A DNA stretch of 64,000 nucleotides from Ustulina deusta (taxonomy: Eukaryota > Ascomycota > Sordariomycetes > Xylariales > Xylariaceae). Made by a program: the position numbers and the translations under genes. Where the stretch lies: the NCBI GenBank assembly GCA_023159155.1, contig JAJNNX010000005.1, positions 186,001 through 250,000 of the forward strand, given 5' to 3'. This document shows, piece after piece, positions 50,691 to 61,822 of this stretch (position 1 is its first letter; each line of letters starts with the position of its first letter). The notes beneath the pieces were generated by a model. The model did not search any database. It was not told the origin of the DNA and saw only the letters and a list, made by a program, of their open reading frames with translations.

Positions 50691-53406
50691 ACATGCACCA
50701 CAGGTCTTCAAGAGGGGTCTTGTTTGAAGACTTGGGAGGGGCAGGAAGTATACCTAAAGAGGGAATTAAACTGAATACTATCTAGCAAGTCGGGCGCAAA
50801 GTCGCGTTCTGATAGGTAGATGGGGAGCGACTAAGGGAATTCTATACCCGAAAAGTACCGACTATGTTTTGGGGGGTTTGCCGATGTTGTCGTGAAATGA
50901 AGTTTACAAAAACAATTATCTCCAGAAAATTACCACTTAAATACCTACCGAGAAAAGATTTTTGCAACAATTGACGAGCATCATTTCCCCGGTCATCGGC
51001 TGAGTTTAATATAGGTACTGCTCCCTTAAAACATGAGTCTACACCATAAGAACCCTGTCTATTCACTGACTCAGCATAAGCACCTATAAAAGAAACAGAG
51101 CTTACCTTACCTTCGGTACTTAGGTACGTAGCAGATACGTTTAATGTTGAAGATATGCATAGTTCAGATTTATTGGAATTTAGTGGATTCTATTAAACAC
51201 AGTATCTGTATTGCTGTTGTTATAATTCCGCATCTTGAGTAATTAGGGCGTGCAACGGGAGGCACTTTGGACCAACGGGGCGACTACACGTAAGTGGTTA
51301 AAAGATGAGCTATCAATTCACTTATAATTAGGCAATTTAGGATACCTCTAGTCCCCGTATTAAACAGATTTCTTTCTCTTAAAATTCTCACGGGAAAGTA
51401 TTTATAAATATGAGGAGAGCGAGTTTAGACCCAAGGAATACCAACCGTCGCTTTGATTTCCGGGTGACATTCGACCCTCTGACGCAGAATAACCCATGCA
51501 CATCTCCACTTCGCATTAGGGTTGAGAGCAACATCAACAAGCCCGGAAATTTCGTAGAAGTGGGAAATAGAGGCTCGTGATTAGAGCCCTTTGGTCTTCC
51601 GGGAAGGTAGTCGTCCCGAAGTCGTGCGGAGGGTGTATAACTTACGAGGGACCGTGAAAAGGCAAAGAGGATCACTACGGTAGCAATTACTTAGGTACAC
51701 AATCGAGTGCGTAAGAAATGTGATCAGAAGGGTTGCCGATGTCTTAAAGATGATCTTATCGTCGCCGCCCTAGAATTACAGCTTATGATGTGAGTGGACT
51801 TCATGAGTCATAGCTCTTGTTGTCCGTTATAAACCGTCCGTATGTTAAGTTGACAAGAATTACACATCTGTTATGGACTCCGTCTTTCTAACACTTGGAA
51901 CTACACAAGCTGCTGTTTGCTGTCGCTCTCTACACCAGCAATTGCCTAATCGACGAGGTGGATGCATACCGATTCAATGGTATATACTAGACAAGAATAA
52001 CCTATGGAGCTGTCGTACAATTCCGTAACTTTTCCATCGCGGCCGAGGTAGGACATGAACTGGCCATCTGGAGGTCCCAGTAATGTGATATTTGTGGCAT
52101 ACGCCATCGTGAACTCCTCTGTGTATGGGTATGGTCCTAACCTTCATATGTTCTGCGGCAAACCAATATCACACATGCTTATGGGTTCTATTGCGCAATT
52201 TCTTCTTAGAATAGACTCTCGTCCGTAGTGCATCAAGGTACGGAGAATCGGCGAAGCTTGTGGTGTCATCCGAACCTAAACGGATGTTTAAGCTGCTTCA
52301 AATTATATATAAGCGTGACAATATTTTATTGAAGGTACACCCACGGCTCATTCTCTGTTCTTTGATCACTCATTTGCCTCTAAACATCGTTCACCACCAA
52401 TATTCATCTCCTCTAATTGTCACCATCCTCAACGCTCATCAACATCAAGTCTCCTGCTTACCCCTAAGACTATGGCCGAGGCTTATTGCTGTGGGATTTT
52501 CGCTTAGACCTAGAGAAGGCGATCGTATCTTTCGATGTAGTAGATGACGATGAGGCGGAGATGAGCAACACTATCACCTGCTCGTGGAGATTTAAGATGA
52601 ATTTACATGAAACAACATGTGTCTACTCATGTTGCATCCATACCCACAGTTTACACACAACGAGTGTAGTGTCCTGAGATTTCTTGGCTGGTTCCATTAG
52701 ATTAAGCTCCAAGTACACTAGACCAGCAGCGCTCGCATATTCACGGCGCTATCGCAACAACGCATCAAATAGGTACCTACAATTACTACCCTACAATAGT
52801 GCCTCCTCATGTGCGAGTTTACTTCAATGTCTTGCACCATAAAAATTGTCTGTATGCTCATTGTAATAAATTATTAGGCCTTTCTTCTCACTTTAGGAGT
52901 CTCTATGCGTATAGTATGCTTACAGCTACTACCTATCTTGGGTAGTCGGTACATGTACTACCTACCTTATCTATGTAGCTGAACCTGTCTCCTAACCTAC
53001 ATAGTACCTAAGGTACCTAGTGTAAATGTATGTACAGGGATTATCATAGCTCGGATTGAGGGGCTTGAGCTCTCCCTCTCCTGTGGCTGCGCAACAACGT
53101 CAATCCCAAGCTCCTGGTAGGTGCAGACAACCCGTAATGTGATGTACAGACGGGAGCTTCACGAAGACACTTGTGCAGGGAAGGTCCAGCCAGTCATTCC
53201 ACATCAATCCGGAGCATTCGCGATTCATAATTTTAAGACATCGGCGTATTCTTAGTATTTGCGACGCTATCGAGATCCACTCTCACCCGCCCGTTGAAAG
53301 CAAACCCCCTCAACAGTACAACCCTTGCGGCAGGGCGCCCATTCTTCTCTTTCCCGACAGCCCTCAAAGGCTCACAGAGCAGGGCCCCGGACGCACATCG
53401 GACACA
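50691..53406. other. Intergenic, divergent AGXT / VPS29
   Basis: 2.7 kb holding both promoters. A 53-codon minus-strand frame at 51,946-52,107 (MAYATNITLLGPPDGQ) looks protein-like and could be a decayed or unrecognised exon. TAGGTACCTA-type motifs cluster at about 52,920-53,020. No transposon or RNA gene is recognised. Confidence 0.45.
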
Positions 53407-54236
53407 ATGGCCTTCCTGATCCTCGTAATTGGGGACCTGCACATACCAGACAGGGCGCTCGACATACCGCCAAAGGTACAGACCGACTTAGGCAACATCG
53501 GAAGAGGCATCCATCGCGGCTAACATCATGTCATCCACTTTCTAGTTCAAGAAACTCCTGTCGCCAGGCAAGATTGGGCAGACGCTATGCCTGGGAAACC
53601 TGACGGACAAGCATACGTACGAGTACCTGCGATCGATTGCGCCGGACCTGAAGATCGTGAAGGGGCGGTTTGATGTGGAGGCCACGTCACTACCGCTGTC
53701 GCAGGTGGTCACGCACGGATCACTGCGGATCGGCTTCGTCGAGGGCTTCACGCTTGTATCCACCGAACCCGACCTCCTGCTAGCCGAGGCGAACAAGCTC
53801 GATGTTGACGTGCTGTGCTGGGGCGGCACCCACCGCTTCGACGCCTTCGAGTACATGGACAAGTTCTTCGTCAACCCCGGCAGCGCAACGGGCGCCTACA
53901 CAACGGGTTGGACAAAGGAAGGCGAGGAGATGGTGCCGAGCTTTTGCTTGATGGATGTGAGTCTCTCTCTCTCCCTCTCTCTCTCTCTCTCTTTCTTTTT
54001 TTTCTGTTTTTTGCGATCAATTGGGAATTGGAGACACTGCCAAATAGACAACCAGACGTCGCCAACAAGCCCATTGAGAGGCCTAACATGTGCTAACAAT
54101 TGCTTCACAGGTGCAAGGCATATCGCTTACACTCTACGTATATCAATTGAGGAAAGATGCAAACGGCGTGGAAAACGTGGCCGTCGAGAAGGTGACATAC
54201 ACAAAACCTGTAGAGCCAACAGGAGGCTCCTCATGA
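53407..54236 (+). CDS. VPS29: Retromer subunit VPS29
   Basis: Exons 53407-53475, 53546-53956 and 54111-54236; 201 residues. VPS29 is part of the cargo-selective retromer trimer (VPS35-VPS29-VPS26) that returns receptors from endosomes to the Golgi. It has a phosphoesterase-like fold that serves mainly as a protein scaffold. Seen are IGDLHIPDRA (Asp10, His12), KFKKLLSPGKIGQTLCLGNL (Asn41), FDVEAT (Asp66), CWGGTHRFDAFEY (His119), FFVNPGSATGAY and SFCLMDVQGISLTLYVYQL. The second metal-binding His of metazoan VPS29 (HGH) is replaced: here the segment reads VEGF, and GHTH reads GGTH. So the ancestral metal site is incomplete, consistent with a scaffold role. The second intron (154 bases) carries a CT microsatellite. 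Confidence 0.96.
53961..54004 (+). repeat. CT dinucleotide microsatellite in VPS29 intron 2
   Basis: A run of CT units starts five bases into the intron, right after the GTGAGT donor, and grades into T-rich sequence. A pyrimidine tract at the 5' end of an intron is unusual and might influence splicing. Confidence 0.85.
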
Positions 54237-55056
54237 ACGTGAAAAAAAGACTGGTCTAATGAGACACACGAGATATCCCAAGATAACGAATAGTTAATCT
54301 ACGAAATGCAATCAACCCTAGTTTCCCGCTTGTGTCTGTGCAGTTAGGGGCATCTTCAGCCGTGGCAGTGGCCGAATTCATGAAATGCGACTCAACACAT
54401 GACGCTGCCCTAAGCTAGGTAGTTAATATAACAGTCAACTGTATTTTTTGTGCGAAAGTAAGCCGGCATCTTGAATGCGTGATGGGAAGGGGAGGGCCCT
54501 AGGTTGGGATGAAGTAAATGCTGGCAAATTTAACTACCAATTCTATCTACTTGTACAAACTGAATATAGCCGCGGGAAGTTAGAAACCTCGAGGTGCGGG
54601 CACCCATGTATCAAGAGCCTTAACCCATCTACAGTGGACGGGGATGCATAGAAGAAAGACTCGTCCCGAAGAGTGCTACTAGTCAAAAGCGTGTTGCTGT
54701 CCTCTGGTTATTGAGACTCTTGGTACCAAGACGGAATCAAGGCATATGGGAGCACATCCACCTAACCATGATACGAGCGAGCATCCAAAGGGGAAGTAAC
54801 AAAAATCTGCATTAGAATATCGGAACGGACTTGGTATCATAATATATATCCTGTAGACTGAAACAGAGAGGTACTCCAACGCTATGAAGTAGGCAGTACA
54901 AGGAAGAGGAGTATAGTCCATCCAAGCTGCCTTGTCCGGAACACTCTTAAAACGTTATCCAGTTTTGCATTTCTCTTCCGTTTCCAGACACCATGTGATG
55001 GCTCATCATCACAGAAAGGTAAACAAAGAGAGTCAAGTGTATATCCTTGTGCATTA
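54237..55056. other. Convergent 3' intergenic region
   Basis: Between the 3' ends of VPS29 and shugoshin. Both poly(A) regions should lie here. The short frame at 54,679-54,921 (minus) is not supported as a gene. Confidence 0.5.
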
Positions 55057-57372
55057 TCATATCATCGTCGTCCTCCTGCGGTTACTCGTAGCTTTTTCGT
55101 GTGTTGTGCCCTCTTCCTCCACTGTAGAAACACTATCCCCATCGGCTGAGGGACTTTCGCCCCTCATGTTCTCGAGGTCACTCTTCACGGACTTAACGGC
55201 GGCCATCGAGGCCCGTTTCCGAGACACCGTGTGTTTACTTGGTGCCTTCTCATTCGCGTTGTCGAGTTGTAGATCATCGCGGGCTATGGATGACAATCTT
55301 CGTGATCGTGATTGACGGCCACCCTTCGTCTTTCTGCTCTTCTCCTGGGGCGTTGGTTCATTCGTAATATCGCTTGGTGACGATTCAGTGAACTCATAAA
55401 CATCAGATCCGTCAAACAACTTGGCAACCTCAGCTTCCCGGGCCGCAATCTCCTCGAGGCGGCGATTTGCACCCCTTGAGATTAGACTGGCTGTCGCTTC
55501 ACCAGGCTCGTAATCTTGAGTTGTTGCTACTGAGTCTTTCTTCTTCCTGTCAGTTGTGACAGTTGTTGGTAGTTCCTCGAGAGTAGAAATACGAGTAGTT
55601 TTGTGAACTAAGGGGCTTGCCATGATATCGATATCCCCACAAGAATCGTTAGAAGTCCTCTGTGATGATACATCCTTGCGGGAAGACCCTGATCGAGACC
55701 CTGATCTGGCCACAGACGAAGTAGCAGAAGATGGTTCATCTCTTTGGCACTGACTCGTCCGGCGGGTATTCTTGTTTTCGCTAGTCACCGCATCAAAGAG
55801 TTGTTTGGTGTTAGGCCTTCGCATCTTATCTCGAAGATTTGGCTCGGCATAACTAACAGCAGCTCGGGCACGTCGGTTGGCTCGTGTTGTCTCTCCTTTT
55901 GACGAAATATCGACTGGAGGTGGCGTGTCATTCATCTTTTCCCTTAGAGCGCAGAGCTCAGGCGAATCCGGGACAGCCACATTCGGCTCGGCTGAGAGAC
56001 GCTCGGGTTCAATATCAACGCGGGGAGCGGTTTCTGGCGGGCTAGGAGGGGTTATTTCAATTGGCGCCGGCTCTTTTTGAAGCGTCAAGTGGCCCCTGGT
56101 TGGTTCATCCCCTTTCTCCTCTACTTTTGGTTTTGGTTTTTTGCCTTCAGCTGGTTGGGCAGACTTCTTCGGAGAACCGAGAGCCTCATTCGAGCTCTTG
56201 GCGCCCAACGGCTTCCTTTGCGTTGCATGTGAAGACCTACCCCGAGCATCCCTTCTGCTTATAGGCAGTTCTTTGATCAGTCTATTTGTAGGTTTTGGTT
56301 TCTCGTTCGTAGCTTTGCCAAGCTGAGTTTTAATTGCCGTACCCGCAAGTAGCGGTGGTTTGGACAACGGGACGTTCTCTTTCTCATCTTCTTCTCTGCC
56401 CTTCCTCTTCAGATTGGCTTTCGAAGTTTGACTAGTTGTCTCGGGTTCGGGTGCTGCAGTGCTTTTGGTGGCTGCCTTAGCAATCTCGATCCGGTTCCCT
56501 TTTGGCTTTTCTTCGATGACATCCTGGGTCTTTGTAGACGGTGACGGTGAAGTAGGATAGGACGTTGGGTCATGACACATGTCTTCTGGGCCGCTAGTGT
56601 CCGATTCACTCAGGGCAGGCTTCAGGAGCTTTGTAAGCGTGGATAAATCGAGCTTGACAGGATCATCATCAACAAATCGGGAGACTGGAGGAGGACCAAG
56701 ATCGAGGGAATCTATGCTTTCCTCCGCTTCAGAACACAAAGCAAGAATCTCGTCCCGGCTATCTTTACGTTAGCACTGAGTAATGACGTCTGCTTAATGT
56801 ATCTTACCTTAATGTCTCGCGAGGATATGTTTTGTTTTCCCAAAGCGGTGGTAGTCGACCCTCCTGAAGTGCTGCTGCCTCCAAGTCCTCTATTGAGCCC
56901 ATGGTCTCTCGTCTCCTCCAATCTGACACCCGAGTACGACCAATGCTACTTCTTTGAATTCTGGGCTTCTTTAGTGCTCTGGGAGACCGGTTCCTAGGTA
57001 ATGGTTCATGGCCGAGGCCAGCGAGCATGGCACCCCATTCGACTAGTTGGGCCTCCATTTTTTCCTTGATTTGGAGCGCATGATCGGCTACTCTGTGAGC
57101 ATGGCTACCTTCGAGCTCGGTCTTCAATCGAAGGACATCGCTTCGGAGCTGGAGGTTCTCGGATAAGAGTCGCGCGCACTCGTTTTCAAGACTTCGAATT
57201 TTAAGGGATTGAGTCGAATTGATGCGGGCGATGTCTCTGTTTTGACGAAGGAACTTTCGACGTACTGTAGTCACAATCTCAATCAACATCAGACCGCATG
57301 GTCAAAAAAAGGAGATTACACACGTGTTTCTAGGGTGTCTGTTGACACGGTGGGCTCGTTGAGTCGTGCCAT
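55057..57372 (-). CDS. SGO1: Shugoshin
   Basis: Exons 57372-57324, 57264-56808 and 56758-55057; phases close to 735 residues. Shugoshin shields centromeric cohesin from separase by recruiting PP2A-B', and helps place the chromosomal passenger complex. The N-terminal coiled coil (about residues 15-65: RRKFLRQNRDIARINS, then RSLENECARLLSENLQLR) is the Shugoshin_N region, the PP2A-binding dimer in homologues. The basic SGO motif at residues 464-484 (ARAAVSYAEPNLRDKMRR) is Shugoshin_C, which binds histone H2A phosphorylated by Bub1. The middle is disordered and Pro/Ser/Lys-rich. EDEKENVP at about residues 293-300 contains a KEN box, suggesting APC/C-dependent turnover. Only one shugoshin is in the window. 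It faces the DASH gene DAD2 across a shared promoter. Confidence 0.95.
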
Positions 57373-57950
57373 TGTGGAAATAGATTCGTCAGGTAGGTAC
57401 CTATGGCAAGGTCCTCGAATCTGATGAGGCAGGCTTGCAGCAGTTCCGTTATTGGATTGTAAATGTATTAGACGAAACCCTCAATTGTATGGTGCGTAGA
57501 AGAAGGCAGTGATATGTCTAAACAGTGACGATAACGATGCTATGTGGGCAGTATGGGGAGATACCTATGGTCGAGACTGCCGGCTAGGTCAAAAGTGGTG
57601 TGCCCCCACTCATGCAAACTCAATAAGGGTGGTTGTCGGGGCAACCTTTGTCTTTAAAGGGACTAATGCCCTGTGAGTTTCAGCCCCCAATGTTCCTCGT
57701 TAGAGGTATGTACTGTAAATACCTAGTACCCATAAAAAAGTGGCGTTTGATTTTCAGGGCGCGGGGCAATTTAGACATGCTCGACTTTCATCATCCCAAG
57801 CTTAGTGCAATTCAGGTTTATCTACATCTCATTCTCAATTCCGGTTCACCGCTCTCTGCCCTCAAGCAAGCCGACCTTACGTGAAGGGGCGTCGGGAATC
57901 TATAGCTGTGAACCGATGCCTGGCCACATATACGAGAGGATTGAATCGTG
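57373..57950. promoter_or_regulatory. Shared divergent promoter of SGO1 and DAD2
   Basis: 578 bases between two start codons pointing away from each other. No ACGCGT (MCB) box is seen. A GGCGTTTG and a GGGCGCGGGGC stretch lie near 57,743-57,766. The short spacing makes co-regulation in the cell cycle plausible; this is inference. Confidence 0.5.
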
Positions 57951-58541
57951 ATGGCATTTTCGACAAGGACGCTGCCGGGACATATGCGCCAGGGCTCTAC
58001 TAATAGCAATCTTAATGCACAATCTATGGGCCAGTCAGCAGCGCTCCTGGCGCGAGTGAATGAGAAAAAGGCCGAGTTAGAGAATCTCAAGGAGCTTCGA
58101 GATCTCAGTGCGGCGGTCGCAGATCAGATGGAGGCTCTGCAGCAAAAGCTAGCAACTCTGTCTGACGGGACAGAAGGTGCGTGAGTCCGTGTTGCAACAA
58201 AGGATGACGGACAACCTCAGAGTCTAATGTCTTCCTGTCCTTAGCGATCGCGACGGTCGTAGGAAACTGGCATAATGTTTTGCAGGCCATTAATATGGCG
58301 TCAGGTATGGTGACCCATATACCTCATGTATACCAACTTCCGTTCTCTTTGATATTGACTTTTTCTAGCTAAAATTCCTAATCCACGAGTAGCGGAGGAT
58401 GGCCAAACCGTCACCGAAGACTCTGAGCTGCCGCTGCCACAAACTCTGGTTCGCATACCGACGGAGCATGCGCCTGCACTGCAGGCCCAAGCTGAACTTG
58501 CAATAGAGGATGGCCAGAGCACTCCTACTACTGCATCTTGA
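57951..58541 (+). CDS. DAD2: DASH complex subunit Dad2
   Basis: Exons 57951-58176, 58245-58304 and 58369-58541; phases close to 152 residues. Dad2 belongs to the ten-protein DASH/Dam1 ring, fungal-specific, which couples kinetochores to the tips of spindle microtubules. The hallmark is ARVNEKKAELENLKELRDLS followed by a coiled coil with ALQQKLATLSDGTEAIATVV, then NWHNVLQAINMASAKIP, the standard end of the conserved domain. The C-terminal 40 residues are variable and acidic. The start at 57,951 (MAFSTRTLPGHM) is taken because it is the first ATG of the frame; an internal ATG at 57,984 is possible. It is divergent from shugoshin and in tandem with the TPX2-like gene, a chromosome-segregation neighbourhood. 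Confidence 0.95.
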
Positions 58542-59665
58542 ACCTAGCGACTACACAGAGCCTCGGATTTGTTCGAAGACGACAGTAATACTAGGGTTAT
58601 CGGAAGATTTCCCGGTTCATAGATCATCACATAGGTTCGAAATGGCATACTCATCTGCTCCAGAGCCTGCCTGAATCATCACCATCACACTGTTGCTCCT
58701 TGATATTTACTGGGGTGCTACTAGGTAGGGGTTAAGTCGCCACGACTCCTACAGCTAAGAGGAAACGGTCAATCCCGTTAGATACAGGCAGATATGGGTT
58801 TCGTGTGGGTTGAGCCAAGATCCATGTCCTTGGAGGCACCTACAGTACCTACTCCTAGGTGAATACACCCAGTCTAAGCATCAGGGCCGATCACATAAAC
58901 GCAGACTAGGTAGATACTTCAAAGTACTACCTATAGTACCAACCTTTGCAGGGGTTAGTAAACGGTTGGTTTATAGTCGATTAGATACCTAACCTTAGGT
59001 GTCTATAAAGCTGTGAATGAATTATGCGACTGCCGGGGTTATCTAGATAACACGGTAGAAGGCGGGGAAACTGATCGGGTTTGGTCCAAGATCGCGCTGA
59101 CGCGTATTTTTTTGATCTACCTATTGGCCATTGCCACGCATTATTAGGTAGCACATCGCAGTCAGGCGCCGCTGGAGAAAGTGCACGATACCTGCTGCAC
59201 TGCTGCACACTACCTTGGCGGGTGGGTACATAGGATGAACGGGTAGCAAATGGAAGCAACGCGAGGGTTGTTCAAGAGGAACCGGCGGGCACCATCGTCT
59301 CTTTGACACAACTCAATGTTAGACAGACAGAACCACAATAAGGTATAAACAACCGACAGCGTGAACACCCCCCCTCCCCATTTTCTCCCCTCTACAACTA
59401 TCATCATCAGTTCATGCATCAATCTCAATTTTCGGCCCATCAACAATTTAACCGATTGTGTTTTCATCAATTGATCATCCAAGTTAGCCATTGGTGACTA
59501 CCACTTTTCCAGTCGAACCACAGGCACTAGACCACTACTGTTCATCCTGGCCCCCTTGTTGGCCCCCTTGCTGCGACCCCAGGGCAAACAACCAGGGCTC
59601 CCCAAGATTGCTAACTTCCGTGGGACTAGTGTACAGCATTGAGAGGGACCACTTTGGATTGCAAT
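58542..59665. promoter_or_regulatory. Upstream region of the TPX2-like gene
   Basis: Contains the 3' end of DAD2 and the promoter of the next gene. TAGGTACCTA-type motifs occur at about 58,838-58,950. The minus-strand frames near 58,981-59,491 are not supported as genes. Confidence 0.4.
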
Positions 59666-61822
59666 ATGATGTCTCATAAACCCCCATCTTGCCAGAGGTT
59701 CGAGATCCTTTGCGACTCACCTCCAGCAGACAACCAGTCCCTTCCCGATCATCGAGGACCAACCCCTTCCCAGCCCGGACCCCTCCGCCATCTCTCTATA
59801 ACCCAGGCTCAGAACCATCAACTTGAACAGGTCCGTGTAGGTGCTCGTATTCACGAGGTCAACCCCGTCTGCTGCAATCTACAATGGGGTGCCATTCAAA
59901 AGAATAGTCACAAGGAAAAACGCATAGGTGGTCGGCTGAAAAGACCATCCATCACATCCAACACATTCGAGGTGCTCGACGCTGTTGCCAAGCCCGAGTT
60001 GCGAACTCAAAGTGTGCCTGCTGCCTCTAAAGCTTCAGACGATGCGCAGCGGCTTCTTCAGCTCTCAGGTAGAGGACCCTTGGGTTTCCCGCTCGAAAGT
60101 CGGACTTCCGGTCTCTATGTTCGCTAACCTAAATCCTTGCATGCAGTTGACCGATATTCGAGCCATCCTCTGTCGATAGCCGCCCGCAGTATTCCGCCAC
60201 TCGAGGAGCAGCTTGTGAAGCATTGTGACGGCCTGTTTGAATGGATCCTAGCTATCAGGATTCCAAGCGATCTCAAGTCGCAGCGTGATAATACCTCTAG
60301 AGTAGATGAGTCGAAAGAGGTCCGCAAGGCGTACTTCGGTTGCAATCTCTTGCCAGAACCTTATCCCAGAGGAAACGAGGCTCTCAAAACCACCGGTCCA
60401 ACAGACACGTACCTGTTACTCGTCACACCCGTAGAAGAAACAAACGACGTTCTGGAGGTCTTTCGTAACCCAATTGGCGATTCGAGCATGGCGCTTCCAG
60501 AGGCCAATCCGGCTCACAATACGCTGGGAAAGACGTTGGATTGTGGTTCACCTCGCGATGCCGATGGGATTACTCCCAATTCTACATTATGTACTAGAGG
60601 AGATGACAGCTTCGTGGAGTCAATCACCTCTATATCACTCGGAGAACCTGGTATGAGAATTGAGGACTCGTTTGAAGCATTGGACATTCTAGAGGACCAG
60701 CTCGAAGCTTTTGACAAAGTTGCCCGCTTTAACCAAATCATCCCTAAAGAGCAGCATCTCTCCAACAGAAACCCTACGATCAAGACTGAGCTTGCAGCAC
60801 CAGGTCCATCCGTCAGGTTCGCGACGCCTCAGCCACACCAGACTTCCACTAGGCCGAGTTCTGCGTCCCTCCGGGTGAGGCCGGCCACGGAACCAAGGAG
60901 GACTGCATTGCGCAAGGCGACTTCTATGAACTTGGACTCTCATAGATTTAAGACCGAAGAGAAGACTTTGGGCCAATTCTCGCCAAAATCTTCTGCAGTT
61001 AGGGGAGACACCGACTTAGCTCGGCAGAGCCTAGTCGCTAGATCGACTAAGCAGCGTACGATTCCGACGTTTGAGCTTCCTGGTGAGGCTGTTGCTCGAC
61101 AGTTGAAAGAAAAGAAAGAGGCCCGTCTAGCTTCACAGCGTGCAACTCAGCCTACCGCCTCAAGCCTACGCCGAGCCAGGTCAGCCAAATTACCAACACG
61201 ACCTATATTTGAGCTACCCGGTGAGGCTATATCGCGTCGTAAACGCGAAGAACATCAAGCTCAATTGAAGACCCAAGAGGATGAAGAAAGAAAGAGACGA
61301 GAGTTCAAAGCACGGCCTCTTCCCTCACATGTCCCGCCTGCCGCAGTGCCCCGTGAAACTATCGCTAGTCGAGCTCGACAGAACAAGTCAGCTTTGACAG
61401 AAAACTCGGCCCAGACGCCTATTCCCAATAAGCGTCCGCTTGCAACCACGGGTTATCACTCACGGTCAGCCCTTTCCAGTACACTTAACCAGCCGCAACC
61501 TCGTGGTCGGGGACTAAGAGTTGAGGAATCCTCAATGCAAACCAGTCGGGCAACTTCTACATCTACAGGTAGTGTGAGTGGGAAACGCAGCTCATTATCG
61601 ATAGAAGATGTACAGATACAGAAACTCCGCGGTCACGAGATCTATCGACGAGACAATTCTTGGACCGATAGTCGAATACGGGATAAATGTGAACGTGAAA
61701 CGCTAGCCAAACTCGCACGCGAAGAAGCTGCTGAGAGATCCAGGCAAAAAAGCCGTGAGTGGGCGGCAAAACAGGCGAAAAAGCGAATGGCGATTGGCTC
61801 CTTGCGACATGTAATGGCATGA
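59666..61822 (+). CDS. Protein with TPX2-like motifs, probable spindle factor
   Basis: Exons 59666-60068 and 60147-61822, phase 1, 692 residues from the first of two adjacent ATGs. A short acidic-rich N-terminal half (with RFEILCDSPP) is followed by a basic half. Two repeats FELPGEAV (about 443-450) and FELPGEAI (about 489-496), each followed by a charged helix, precede EFKARPLPSHVP (about 519-531), which resembles the F-KA-RPLP core of the TPX2 C-terminal family. The tail (about 640-685) is a long Lys/Arg/Glu helix with KSREWAAKQAKKRM. Such modules bind microtubules or activate Aurora kinase in animals and plants; here it is inferred from motif likeness only. Filamentous fungi are generally thought to lack a clear TPX2 orthologue, so this needs a profile search. 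Its position next to SGO1 and DAD2 fits a mitotic role. Confidence 0.75.

Noticed and set aside
50340..50711. TTG at 50,711 as the aminotransferase start
   Set aside because: Fungal nuclear genes start at ATG almost without exception. The ATG at 50,690 is the first in frame after the upstream stop.
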